Shown here in pieces: positions 1 through 9,058 of a stretch of 46,559 nucleotides of DNA. Every line of letters begins with the position of its first letter. Position 1 is the first letter of the stretch. The position numbers and the translations under genes were made by a program. Source of the DNA: Candidatus Magasanikiibacteriota bacterium. Its GTDB lineage: Bacteria > Patescibacteriota > Patescibacteriia > Magasanikbacterales > 2-02-FULL-50-9b. The stretch covers positions 1-46,559 of the forward strand of contig CAITMK010000001.1 in the NCBI GenBank assembly GCA_903893485.1, written 5' to 3'. The notes under the pieces were generated by a model, which saw only the letters and a list, made by a program, of their open reading frames with translations, did no database searches and was not told the DNA's origin.

Positions 1-147
1 GACGTCACCCACAAAAATGATACGGTCATCGCGGCACTCAAAAAGCGCTATGATGCGGATGTATTGACCACTACTAGTTCAACACCCGCGGCAAACATTG
101 ACATAATCCTCATTTTAGGGGAGAATGCAAAGGATATAGCACCCTAA
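1..147 (+). CDS. C-terminal fragment of a LytR_C-like domain protein (truncated by window start)
   Basis: Frame 1 is open from base 1 to the TAA at 145-147; ends ...KKRYDADVLTTTSSTPAANIDIILILGENAKDIAP*, resembling the C-terminus of LytR_C domains. Confidence 0.5.
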   Translation, partial: DVTHKNDTVIAALKKRYDADVLTTTSSTPAANIDIILILGENAKDIAP

Positions 148-148
148 T

Positions 149-1522
149 ATGACCGATATTGAACGCCGCCCAGAACTTGTTGACCTTCGCCTCCCTACTA
201 TTGCACTTGTGGGCCGTGTTAATGTTGGTAAATCAACCCTTTTTAATCGCATCGTCGAAAAACGCCAAGCCGTGGTTTCGGATATTCCTGGCACCACTCG
301 AACACGTAACATTGGTATTTTTACCTGGCGCGGTGCGCAGGCGCGCATTATCGACGCGGGTGGTCTTACCTTTCATAACGACCAACCTTTTGAGAAAGAA
401 ATTTTGGAACAAACCAAAATGGCACTTCATGAAGCTGACATTGTCTTTTTTGTGATTGACGTGCGTGAAGGTGTGTTTGTACAAGAACGCGAAATTGCAA
501 AATTTTTGCGCAAACAAAAATTGCCCGTCATGCTCATTGCAAATAAAACCGATGCACCACGCGACCAGGTATTGGTTCACAACGGTGAATTTTTGCAACT
601 TGGTTTTGGCGCGCCACACGCCGTATCTTCACTGAACGGTGTTGGTGTTGGTGACGTACTTGATCAAGCCTTTAAAGTTTTTAACAAAGGTGCACTTCGT
701 CCAAAACAAATTAAAATTAAACCAGACATTAAAGTTGCAATTTTGGGCAAACCAAACGTTGGCAAATCTACTTTGCTTAACCAAATTGCAGGCACGGACA
801 TGGTAATCACTTCACCCGAAGCGCACACCACCCGCGAAACTTTTGACATGCTTGTTAAGTGGAACGACAAATACGTTTCATTTTTGGATACCGCTGGTAT
901 TCGCAAGAAAGCAAAAGTTGACGATGGCTTAGAACGCATTGGCGTAAGCCAAAGTATATACAACATGCAATCAGCCGACGTGGTTATGTTGGTGATCGAC
1001 GCAACCGATCCTGTTTCAGTACAGGAAAAAGTGTTGGCACGTCTCATCGATGAAAAACGTCGCAGCTTAATTGTCCTGGTGAATAAATGGGATTTGATCG
1101 CCGACAAAAGCGAAGAAAATCGTTTGAAATTTATTGATGCATTAAATGCATATTACCCACACATTGCACATGCAGAAATTCTTTTTGTGTCCGCAAAAAG
1201 TGGTTACAAAATTCATCAGCTGTTTGAACTCATCACCGCATGTTACGAAGCGCGTCACAAAGAAATCGATGTGCACACGCTCGACACCTTCATGCGCCAA
1301 CTCATTTCGAAGCATAAACCACAGCGTGGTATTGGTTCAGCGCCACCAAAAATTTACGCACTCAAACAACTTGCAACCGATCCACCAGAATTCCAAATCA
1401 GTGTAAAAGCGCGTACCAGTTTAAATTCGGGCTACATTAAATTCGTAGAACGTGCACTTCGCGAACAATTTGGTTTTGTTGGTACGCCAATTAAAATGTA
1501 TACTAAAAAGATCAAGCAATAA
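149..1522 (+). CDS. der: Ribosome biogenesis GTPase Der (EngA), two GTPase domains
   Basis: Two P-loops (GRVNVGKSTL, GKPNVGKSTL), NKTD/NKWD motifs and a KH-like C-terminus. Confidence 0.95.
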   Translation: MTDIERRPELVDLRLPTIALVGRVNVGKSTLFNRIVEKRQAVVSDIPGTTRTRNIGIFTWRGAQARIIDAGGLTFHNDQPFEKEILEQTKMALHEADIVFFVIDVREGVFVQEREIAKFLRKQKLPVMLIANKTDAPRDQVLVHNGEFLQLGFGAPHAVSSLNGVGVGDVLDQAFKVFNKGALRPKQIKIKPDIKVAILGKPNVGKSTLLNQIAGTDMVITSPEAHTTRETFDMLVKWNDKYVSFLDTAGIRKKAKVDDGLERIGVSQSIYNMQSADVVMLVIDATDPVSVQEKVLARLIDEKRRSLIVLVNKWDLIADKSEENRLKFIDALNAYYPHIAHAEILFVSAKSGYKIHQLFELITACYEARHKEIDVHTLDTFMRQLISKHKPQRGIGSAPPKIYALKQLATDPPEFQISVKARTSLNSGYIKFVERALREQFGFVGTPIKMYTKKIKQ

Positions 1523-1528
1523 TTTTGT

Positions 1529-2002
1529 ATGTGGCTCATTGTTGGCCTTGGCAATCCTGGCGCGCAGTACGACCGAACGCGACACAATATTGGTTTCCGT
1601 GCCGTAGATTTTTTATCAGAAAAAAATTTGGTTGCAGGCGAAAAAATTATTTTTCTCAAGCCGCAAGACTTCATGAATTTATCTGGCCGCGCGGTTGCAG
1701 AAAAAATTAATTTCTACAAAATTCCTCATGATCATTTAGTTGTGATTCATGACGATTTGGATTTTACATTTGGCGCCGTGAAAGCGCAGTTCGATCGATC
1801 AGCTGCTGGTCACAACGGCATCATCGACATCATCGAAAAAATTGGCGGTCAAGATTTTCACCGCATTCGCGTTGGCATTGGTCCACAAACTGGCGCCGCA
1901 GAAAATTTTGTATTACAACCCTTCACCACCGAAGAAGAAAAGCAATTTCCAGAAATATTTGACAAAGTTTTGAGCCTCGTGCAAGATATCGTCAAGATTT
2001 AA
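1529..2002 (+). CDS. pth: Peptidyl-tRNA hydrolase (short, 157 aa)
   Basis: Starts MWLIVGLGNPGAQYDRTRHNIGF; contains HDDLDF and GHNGI motifs. Shorter than typical Pth before KPQDFMNLSG. Confidence 0.93.
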   Translation: MWLIVGLGNPGAQYDRTRHNIGFRAVDFLSEKNLVAGEKIIFLKPQDFMNLSGRAVAEKINFYKIPHDHLVVIHDDLDFTFGAVKAQFDRSAAGHNGIIDIIEKIGGQDFHRIRVGIGPQTGAAENFVLQPFTTEEEKQFPEIFDKVLSLVQDIVKI

Positions 2003-2017
2003 AAACTTAAAAACACT

Positions 2018-2890
2018 ATGCAAGGAGGAGCATCGTCTGTTTTGTGTATCGAATTTTCTGATTCACGGTATCCAGCGCAACTGCGCGAGATCACGGATCC
2101 GCCAATGCAGTTATATGTACGCGGCAATCCGGATGTATTATCCGGTCCAATTATCAGCATCGTCGGTTCGCGCAAAAGTTCTGTGTATGGCCACAAGGTG
2201 GTATGCGAATTTGTGCCGCGCCTATTGCCAGCCGCTGCAATTTGCTCCGGTCTTGCGCTTGGTATCGATTCCGCAGCCCATGCCGCAACGCTGGAAAATA
2301 AAGGAATTACCATTGCCGTTTTGGGCAGCGGCGTTGACGACGAAAATATTTATCCCAAAAGTCATTTGCGTTTAGCGCATCGCATTATTGCAAGCGGCGG
2401 CTGTGTAATTTCGGAATATCCGTGCGGTACACAAGCGTTTAAAAGTCAGTTCCCCGCTCGCAACAGAATTATCGCCGGGCTAGCGCGCGCAATTGTAATT
2501 GTTGAAGCCGACGAAGATTCCGGCACCATGATCACTGCCAATCGCGCGCTGGATTATAACCGCGATGTATTTGCGGTTCCCGGATCAGTATTTTCACCTA
2601 CGTCACGTGGCACACACAAACTTCTTTCAAGCGGCGCACGCATCGCAGCATCGCCTGAACACATTTTGCAGGCGCTACAATTTGAGATTCCACCAGCACT
2701 GCAACAGCAACGATTACTGCTTGCACCCGATGAATCTGAGCTTTTTAAACAGCTTTCATCCGAACCAATTTCACTCGACGCACTTGCCCAAAAACTTAAT
2801 CGTCCAATCATTGAAATCGCGCAAATCATGATGAGATTGGAGTTGCTTGGGGCTGTCACGAAAGTGCCTGGACGCGGGTATCTAGTTTGA
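2018..2890 (+). CDS. dprA: DNA processing protein DprA/Smf
   Basis: IVGSRKSSVYG, SGLALGIDSAAHAATL, FPARNRIIAGLARAIVIVEA, and a winged-helix-like C-terminus. Confidence 0.93.
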   Translation: MQGGASSVLCIEFSDSRYPAQLREITDPPMQLYVRGNPDVLSGPIISIVGSRKSSVYGHKVVCEFVPRLLPAAAICSGLALGIDSAAHAATLENKGITIAVLGSGVDDENIYPKSHLRLAHRIIASGGCVISEYPCGTQAFKSQFPARNRIIAGLARAIVIVEADEDSGTMITANRALDYNRDVFAVPGSVFSPTSRGTHKLLSSGARIAASPEHILQALQFEIPPALQQQRLLLAPDESELFKQLSSEPISLDALAQKLNRPIIEIAQIMMRLELLGAVTKVPGRGYLV

Positions 2891-2924
2891 CAAAACCGCT
2901 AAAAGCGCGTATGTTCATATACAT

Positions 2925-5066
2925 ATGTCCAAACTTGTTATTGTAGAGTCTCCTACCAAAGCCAAAACGATAGCTAAGTTTTTGGGCAAAGGTTACGTGG
3001 TCGAATCTTCATTCGGCCATATTCGTGATCTGCCAAAATCAAAGCTCGGTGTGGACACCGAACATGATTTCGAAGTGAAATATTTAGTGCCTCGCGACAA
3101 AACTGCGCGCGTAAAAGAATTAAAAAAACTTGCGGCAGCGGCCGATGAAATCTTATTCGCGACAGATGAAGATCGCGAAGGAGAAGCAATTTCATGGCAC
3201 CTTGCGGAAGTGCTCGGCGAAAATCCAGCAAAAATTAAACGCATCACGTTTCACGAAATTACCAAAAAAGCGATCGAACATGCAATCGAACATCCACGCA
3301 AATTAGATTTATACATGGTGGATGCGCAGCAAGCACGCCGCATTGTTGATCGCCTCGTGGGCTATGAACTCTCACCATTTTTATGGAAAAAAGTTCGCGG
3401 TGGGTTATCTGCAGGCCGTGTTCAATCAGTTACCGTACGTCTCATCGTTGAACGCGAACGCGAAATCCAAGCATTCGTTCCGGAAGAATATTGGACCATT
3501 GATGCCCTGCTCCGCGCTGATGCAACAACTTTTGAATCAAAACTTTCTGCAATTAACGGCGAAAAATTAGATAAATTTGCAATCAAAACCGCCGACGAAG
3601 CGCGCGCAATTGAACAAGCACTTGCCAGTGTAAAACTCACCATCGACGCGGTGGAGAAAAAAGGTGCAACTCGCCAAGCACCAGCACCATTTACCACTTC
3701 AACACTTCAGCAAGAGGCTAATCGCCGTCTTGGTGCCACCGCAAAACTCACCATGATGCTTGCGCAGAAGTTATACGAACTTGGTCACATCACCTACATG
3801 CGTACCGACTCGGTAAACATGAGTACTGATTTTCAGGCAGCAGCAGTAAGCTACATTACCAGCACGTTTGGCGCAGAGTACACCACAGGTCCTCGCAGCT
3901 ACACCAGCAAATCAAAAGGCGCGCAAGAAGCCCACGAAGCAATTCGCCCAACAGATGTTACTGCAACCGCGGAACGCCTTGCTTCAACCGGCGTTGACCC
4001 AAAAATGATTAAAATGTACGAACTCATTTGGCGTCGCGCAGTTGCATCCCAAATGTCTGGCGCAGAATTTACCCAGACAGGTATTGATATTTCAGGCACC
4101 GGCACGGACAAGAAAAAATATACCTTCCGTGCAACCGGACAAATCATTAAATTTTCAGGTTTCATGGCCGTGTATCCAGATGCGCAAAAAGAAACGATCA
4201 TGCCGGACGTAAAAGAAGGCCAGGCAATCGGGATTGAATCGCTCAGCGGCGTGCAACATTTTACCGAACCGCCAGCACGATACAGCGACGCATCAATCGT
4301 TAAAGCGCTCGAAGAATACGGCATTGGCCGCCCATCAACCTACGCGCCAACAATTGCAACCGTTATTGATCGCGGCTATGTTGAACGCGATGACCGCCGA
4401 CTCAAACCAACTGAAATCGCGTTTACGGTAACCGATATGCTTGTTGCGCATTTTCCACAAATCACTGATTACGAATTTACCGCGGACATCGAATCACAGC
4501 TCGACGGAATTGCAGAAGGCGAAAAAGAATTAGTGCCCGTGCTCCATCATTTTTACGATCCATTCAAAAAAAATCTGATCGAAAAAACAAAATCAGTTGT
4601 TGCAGAAAAACCAGCTGATATTCCAACCGACGAAATTTGTGACAAGTGTCAAAAACCAATGGTAATCAAAACCGGCCGCTTTGGTAAATTTTTAGCATGT
4701 ACCGGTTATCCTGCGTGTAAAAATACTAAACCTATTTTTGTTCCAAGCGGAGTAAAGTGCCCAGTCTGTAACGAAGGCGACATCATCGAACGTCGCTCAC
4801 GTTTTGGTAAATTATTTTATTCCTGCAGCCGCTATCCAGATTGCAAAAATGCGTATTGGGACAAGCCAACCGGCGAATTATGCACCACGTGTGGTGCCAT
4901 GATCGTCCAACCACTTAAGGGCGAAGCACGATGCAGCAACAAAGAATGTAAAACCAACGAAGGCCGACCAAAAGGCCGCGGCGGATTTAAAAAGAAGGTG
5001 GTTGAACCCGAAGTTGTAGCCGCTGAGCCAGTGAAAAAGAAAAGAGCGCCCCGAAAAAGCAAATAG
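2925..5066 (+). CDS. topA: DNA topoisomerase I with C-terminal zinc ribbons and basic tail
   Basis: MSKLVIVESPTKAKTIAKFLG, YMRTDS active-site motif, multiple CxxC zinc ribbons. Confidence 0.97.
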   Translation: MSKLVIVESPTKAKTIAKFLGKGYVVESSFGHIRDLPKSKLGVDTEHDFEVKYLVPRDKTARVKELKKLAAAADEILFATDEDREGEAISWHLAEVLGENPAKIKRITFHEITKKAIEHAIEHPRKLDLYMVDAQQARRIVDRLVGYELSPFLWKKVRGGLSAGRVQSVTVRLIVEREREIQAFVPEEYWTIDALLRADATTFESKLSAINGEKLDKFAIKTADEARAIEQALASVKLTIDAVEKKGATRQAPAPFTTSTLQQEANRRLGATAKLTMMLAQKLYELGHITYMRTDSVNMSTDFQAAAVSYITSTFGAEYTTGPRSYTSKSKGAQEAHEAIRPTDVTATAERLASTGVDPKMIKMYELIWRRAVASQMSGAEFTQTGIDISGTGTDKKKYTFRATGQIIKFSGFMAVYPDAQKETIMPDVKEGQAIGIESLSGVQHFTEPPARYSDASIVKALEEYGIGRPSTYAPTIATVIDRGYVERDDRRLKPTEIAFTVTDMLVAHFPQITDYEFTADIESQLDGIAEGEKELVPVLHHFYDPFKKNLIEKTKSVVAEKPADIPTDEICDKCQKPMVIKTGRFGKFLACTGYPACKNTKPIFVPSGVKCPVCNEGDIIERRSRFGKLFYSCSRYPDCKNAYWDKPTGELCTTCGAMIVQPLKGEARCSNKECKTNEGRPKGRGGFKKKVVEPEVVAAEPVKKKRAPRKSK

Positions 5067-5075
5067 GTACTACAG

Positions 5076-5102
5076 AAAAACCGCCCTTACGGGCGGTTTT
5101 TC
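5076..5102 (+). terminator. Intrinsic terminator downstream of topA
   Basis: GAAAAACCGCCCTTACGGGCGGTTTTT: GC stem with 4-nt loop and T-run. Confidence 0.9.
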
Positions 5103-5231
5103 AATGTTTGCGCTACTGATTCAATCCCGTTGGCCTGTAGTGATACGGACCAGGGATGAGCAGCGCGTAGACCAAAATATACCAGAAAAAAATAAGCCTG
5201 GCAAGTATTTTTTCTATGGTTTTACGGTGAC

Positions 5232-5346
5232 TCTCTCGGGGGTCATCCGCAGGCGCGGCGGCCCGGAGTCTTGGCCGCGCCAAGACGAGCCGCGTCGAGG
5301 CCGAGCGCAAAATCCCGGCGAGGATTTTGACGCGACCCCCAAGAGA
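5232..5346. repeat. Structured intergenic repeat, copy 1
   Basis: Outer inverted repeat GGGGGTC(5238-5244)/GACCCCC(5334-5340) extended by TCTCT/AGAGA; three internal stems; 60-nt core at 5249-5308 aligns without gaps to copy 2 at 9090-9149. Confidence 0.85.
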
Positions 5347-5361
5347 AACTCCGGAAAATCA

Positions 5362-5390
5362 TTGACACTTTTTACCAATTTTTTTATACT
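5362..5390 (+). promoter_or_regulatory. Putative sigma70-type promoter for a short RNA upstream of rel
   Basis: TTGACA(5362-5367), 17-bp spacer, TATACT(5385-5390). Confidence 0.65.
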
Positions 5391-5396
5391 GGTACC

Positions 5397-5480
5397 AGTG
5401 ATACGGACCGGCAAAATCACCAATTGTTGGCCCAAAAAAGTCCTGCTTGCAAAACTTGCTCGCACGGGCTTTTTTGCTTT
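5397..5480 (+). ncRNA. Candidate ~85-nt small RNA or rel leader ending in a terminator-like hairpin
   Basis: Starts just after the promoter at 5362-5390; ends at AAAAAAGTCCTGCTTGC...GCACGGGCTTTTTT. A second promoter (TTGTCA-N17-TATGCT) lies after the hairpin, before the rel start. Confidence 0.4.
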
Positions 5481-5537
5481 TTTACCCTTGTCAGGACATC
5501 TTTTTTCCGTTATGCTCTGTATTAGATTGTCTTTCAT

Positions 5538-7034
5538 ATGCAACATCCTCAAGATATTCCGCCGCCAGAAAATCCAACTTTGCAATTATTGCTCGATACC
5601 ATTCGTGAACGCCGCCCCACGGCCGATCTCACCATGGTGCAGTTAGCGTACGAATTTGCAGATGCAGCTCACTCCGGGCAAATTCGTAAGTCTGGCGTAC
5701 CATACATCATTCATCCGCTGTGCACTGCCATTACGCTTGCACAAATGAATTTAGATCCAGTGGTGGTAGTTGCCGGTCTTTTGCACGATGTTCCAGAAGA
5801 TACCGCCGTAACAATCGAAGAGCTTGAAAAAAACTTTGGAAAAGAAGTTGCGCATTTAGTTGCAGGCGTTACCAAGCTTGGTAAAATTAAATATCGCGGC
5901 ATCGAACGCTACATCGAAAATTTGCGTAAAATGTTTGTGGCCATGGCCGAGGATATTCGCGTCATCATTATTAAGTTTGCGGATCGCTTGCATAATTTAA
6001 ACACGCTCGAACATTTGCCACCAAAAAAACAATATCGCGTCGCGCTCGAAACTTTGGAAATTTATGCGCCAATCGCGAACCGATTAGGTATGGGGGAAAT
6101 GAAAGGTCAACTCGAAGATTTGTCTTTCAAATATGTGTACCCAAAAGAATATGCATGGGTGCGCGGCTTAGTTGAAGAACGCTCTGAACAAAAAGAAGCA
6201 TACATTAATGAAGTGAGTCAAAAACTTGAAGCGGAATTAGCAAAACAAAATATCCCTGTCGTTTCCGTAAGCGGCCGATTAAAACGTTTGTACAGTTTGT
6301 ACGAAAAATTATTACGTCACGACAAAGACATTGAAAAAATTCATGATTTAGTTGCGCTGCGTGTGATTGTAAAAAATGCCGCGGACTGCTACACCGCACT
6401 GGGCGTGATTCATAATATTTGGCGCCCCATGCCCGGCCGTTTTAAAGATTATATTGCACAACCAAAACCAAATGGGTATCAATCACTGCACACCACGGTT
6501 TTTGCCGAGCAAGGTAAAATTGTTGAATTTCAAATTCGCGATGAAGAGCAAAATATGAACGCCGAATTTGGTATTGCCGCACATTGGGTGTATGACGAAA
6601 CTGGATCAAAAGCAACGAAACAAATTAAGTGGGTGCGCGAATTGGCGGCCGCGGGCGATGCGATGACGCGCCTCAAAGATTTAGAAAATTTAAAAATTGA
6701 TATTTTTGAAAATCGCATTTTTGTGTTTACCCCAAAAGGCGATGTGATTGATTTGCCAGAAAACGCAACGCCCGTTGATTTTGCATTTGCGGTTCACACC
6801 CAAATCGGCAATCAATGTGCGGGCGCGCGCGTGAATGATCGCATTGTAAGTTTGGACCAACCATTAAAATCCGGTGACGTAATCGACATCATTGTTGATA
6901 AATCAAAAAAAGGCCCAAGCGCCGATTGGATTAAATTTGTAAAAACAACTCACGCAAAAACGTGCATCAAACAATATAGCAAAACGTCACTTGCAAATTG
7001 GCTGAAGCGCGCACTACCAACTCGTGGAAAATAA
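5538..7034 (+). CDS. RelA/SpoT family (p)ppGpp synthetase/hydrolase, HD + synthetase + TGS, no ACT domain
   Basis: HD domain (HPLCTAITLAQ...AGLLHDVPEDT), synthetase (KPNGYQSLHTTV), TGS (VFTPKGDVIDLPENATPVDFAFAVHT); ends shortly after TGS. Confidence 0.93.
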   Translation: MQHPQDIPPPENPTLQLLLDTIRERRPTADLTMVQLAYEFADAAHSGQIRKSGVPYIIHPLCTAITLAQMNLDPVVVVAGLLHDVPEDTAVTIEELEKNFGKEVAHLVAGVTKLGKIKYRGIERYIENLRKMFVAMAEDIRVIIIKFADRLHNLNTLEHLPPKKQYRVALETLEIYAPIANRLGMGEMKGQLEDLSFKYVYPKEYAWVRGLVEERSEQKEAYINEVSQKLEAELAKQNIPVVSVSGRLKRLYSLYEKLLRHDKDIEKIHDLVALRVIVKNAADCYTALGVIHNIWRPMPGRFKDYIAQPKPNGYQSLHTTVFAEQGKIVEFQIRDEEQNMNAEFGIAAHWVYDETGSKATKQIKWVRELAAAGDAMTRLKDLENLKIDIFENRIFVFTPKGDVIDLPENATPVDFAFAVHTQIGNQCAGARVNDRIVSLDQPLKSGDVIDIIVDKSKKGPSADWIKFVKTTHAKTCIKQYSKTSLANWLKRALPTRGK

Positions 7035-7035
7035 A

Positions 7036-7908
7036 TTACATTTTTCGCATTCGCGCCACTAAATTTTCCAACTCTTCATTGGAATAAAATTCAATAATAA
7101 TCGTTCCCTTTTCGCCGCGCTTGGTGATGCTCACTTTGGTTCCGAGCGCAGTGCGTAATTCAGATTCTAAATATTGTACGTCCGTTGCTTTTGGACGACT
7201 TGGCATGCGTGTGCGATTTTGTACCGCGGCTTCAACTTCGCGCGTGGTCATTCCTTCACCCAACATACTCGCTAAAACTTCGAGTTGTTCTTTTTCTGAT
7301 GATAAACTAAGCAGCGCGCGCGCTTTGCCCATGGTAATTTTTCCTTGGGTAAGCGCCTCTGCGGCTTGTTCTGGAAGTTCGAGCAAACGCACCATGTTGG
7401 ATACATGCGGGCGCGATTTGCCAACACGCTGGCCGACATCGTCGTAGGTCATGCCAAATTCGTCGTGCAAACGTTTGTAACTATATGCTTCGTCGATTGC
7501 GGACAAATCAACACGCTGCACATTTTCGATAATTGCAAGTTCCAATTTTTCGTGATTACTTGCGGTGCGCACGAGCGCCGGAATCGTAACAAGGCCCGCA
7601 CGTTTTGATGCGCGCAAACGTCGCTCACCAGCAATTAATTCATATCCGCCGTCATTTTTTTCCGTCACGACAATTGGCTGCATCACCCCATGTTCGCGAA
7701 TACTATTTTCAAGTTCGCGTAATTCTTCATCGTTAAATGAACGACGTGGCTGATTTGGATTTGGAAAAATTTGGTCAAGAGGAATTTGCCAAACACGCTC
7801 GCTCGAAAGTTGTGCCGCAGCTATTGGCGCCGTAATTGGCGTTACTGCTGGCGCATCTTTTGGTTTATTTTGTTGAATGATAGATTGTAATCCTCTGCCA
7901 AGTGCCAT
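7036..7908 (-). CDS. parB: Chromosome partitioning protein ParB
   Basis: IFPNPNQPRRSF, AGERRLRASKRAG, HTH region GQRVGKSRPHVSNMVRLLELP. Confidence 0.95.
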   Translation of the reverse strand: MALGRGLQSIIQQNKPKDAPAVTPITAPIAAAQLSSERVWQIPLDQIFPNPNQPRRSFNDEELRELENSIREHGVMQPIVVTEKNDGGYELIAGERRLRASKRAGLVTIPALVRTASNHEKLELAIIENVQRVDLSAIDEAYSYKRLHDEFGMTYDDVGQRVGKSRPHVSNMVRLLELPEQAAEALTQGKITMGKARALLSLSSEKEQLEVLASMLGEGMTTREVEAAVQNRTRMPSRPKATDVQYLESELRTALGTKVSITKRGEKGTIIIEFYSNEELENLVARMRKM

Positions 7909-7913
7909 ATTTT

Positions 7914-8720
7914 TTAAACAACAAAGTTTTTAACAGGAGCATTTGCTTCATCTTCTGCCGCGTGCGTTGCCAAAATTTCATCAGCAAGCGCATCATACGC
8001 AACCGCACCACGAGAAAATTTATCGTACTGCATAATTACTTTCCCAAAACTTGGCGCTTCTGCTAATTTCACGTTGCGCGGAATAACGGTAGTAAAAATT
8101 TTGTTTGGAAAAAATTTGCGAAGCTCGCCTTCGACGTCTTTTGATAATTTATTTTGCGAACTAAACATGGTAATCACTGCACCTAAAATTTTAACCGTTG
8201 GATTAATACTTTCGCGCACCAATTCAATGGTTTCTAAAAGCTGACCCAAACCCTCGAGCGCATAATATTCTGCTTGCACCGGAATTAAAATTTCGTCGGC
8301 AGCAACCAGTGAATTCACGGTTAAAAGACCGAGCGATGGCGGGCAATCAATGATTACGTAATCGTAGGAATGCGCTGATTCCTGAAGCAAATCGCGCAAA
8401 CGAAATTCGCGGCGATCAACGCTAACTAATTCAACGTTGGCGCCGGCAAGTGCCGGAGTTGCAGGTGCAATTCTGAAACCGTCAACGGATGTTTCGTGGA
8501 TAATATCGCGAAAATTTTTGTCACCAACTAATGCGTCATATAAACCATGCGCCAACTCGCGATAACTTTGGCCAACGCCGCTGGTTGCATTTGCCTGCGG
8601 ATCCATATCAACCAACAAAACAAATTTGCCTTTATCCGCCAAATAACTCGCAACATTAATAGCTGTGGTAGTCTTACCGACACCGCCTTTTTGATTCACA
8701 ACCGCAATAATTCTACCCAT
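7914..8720 (-). CDS. parA: Chromosome partitioning ATPase ParA/Soj
   Basis: MGRIIAVVNQKGGVGKTTTAINVAS deviant Walker A; start trimmed from 8837 because the longer ORF runs into the tRNA-Leu. Confidence 0.95.
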   Translation of the reverse strand: MGRIIAVVNQKGGVGKTTTAINVASYLADKGKFVLLVDMDPQANATSGVGQSYRELAHGLYDALVGDKNFRDIIHETSVDGFRIAPATPALAGANVELVSVDRREFRLRDLLQESAHSYDYVIIDCPPSLGLLTVNSLVAADEILIPVQAEYYALEGLGQLLETIELVRESINPTVKILGAVITMFSSQNKLSKDVEGELRKFFPNKIFTTVIPRNVKLAEAPSFGKVIMQYDKFSRGAVAYDALADEILATHAAEDEANAPVKNFVV

Positions 8721-8753
8721 AGATGACGGCAGTATAGCAGCCTTTCGCCGGCT

Positions 8754-8782
8754 TTGACAACCGGTCAAAAACCTGATAAGAT
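8754..8782 (+). promoter_or_regulatory. Promoter for tRNA-Leu/tRNA-Met unit
   Basis: TTGACA(8754-8759)-N17-TAAGAT(8777-8782). Confidence 0.7.
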
Positions 8783-8800
8783 ATCCCCGTAATAACGTAA

Positions 8801-8887
8801 GCCCAGATGGCGGAATTGGTAGACGCACAGGACTCAAAATCCTGCGGCCGCAAGGTCATGAGAGTTCGATTCTCTCTCTGGGCACCA
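8801..8887 (+). tRNA. tRNA-Leu (CAA), CCA encoded
   Basis: Acceptor GCCCAGA/TCTGGGC, long variable arm, anticodon loop CTCAAAA, T-loop GTTCGAT, 3' ACCA. Confidence 0.95.
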
Positions 8888-8912
8888 GCCTCAATTTCAA
8901 AATATACCGCCC

Positions 8913-8986
<74 letters not shown>

Positions 8987-8989
8987 TTT

Positions 8990-9019
8990 AAAAATACCCA
9001 CGCATGCGTGGGTATTTTT
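8990..9019. terminator. Terminator after the tRNA pair (perfect palindrome)
   Basis: AAAAATACCCACGCATGCGTGGGTATTTTT. Confidence 0.85.
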
Positions 9020-9058
9020 AAATTCATCGGAAGATGAAATTAAAAAACGAAATACGTG

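Noticed and set aside
1146-1406. Numerous short ORFs antisense or out of frame within der, topA, ribosomal genes and tuf
   Set aside because: They overlap strongly supported genes, lack SD/promoters and have non-protein-like composition.
2880-2890. Possible alternative genetic code (TGA as Gly, as in Gracilibacteria/SR1)
   Set aside because: dprA and the 383-aa orphan end at TGA with natural C-termini; conserved genes have no internal TGA.
5104-5646. 180-aa plus-strand ORF across the topA-rel gap
   Set aside because: It runs through a terminator, the structured repeat and the rel start; composition is not protein-like.
8721-8837. N-terminal extension of ParA in the ORF track
   Set aside because: It crosses the tRNA-Leu and its promoter; the conserved ParA start is MGRIIAVVNQKGGVGKTT at 8720.
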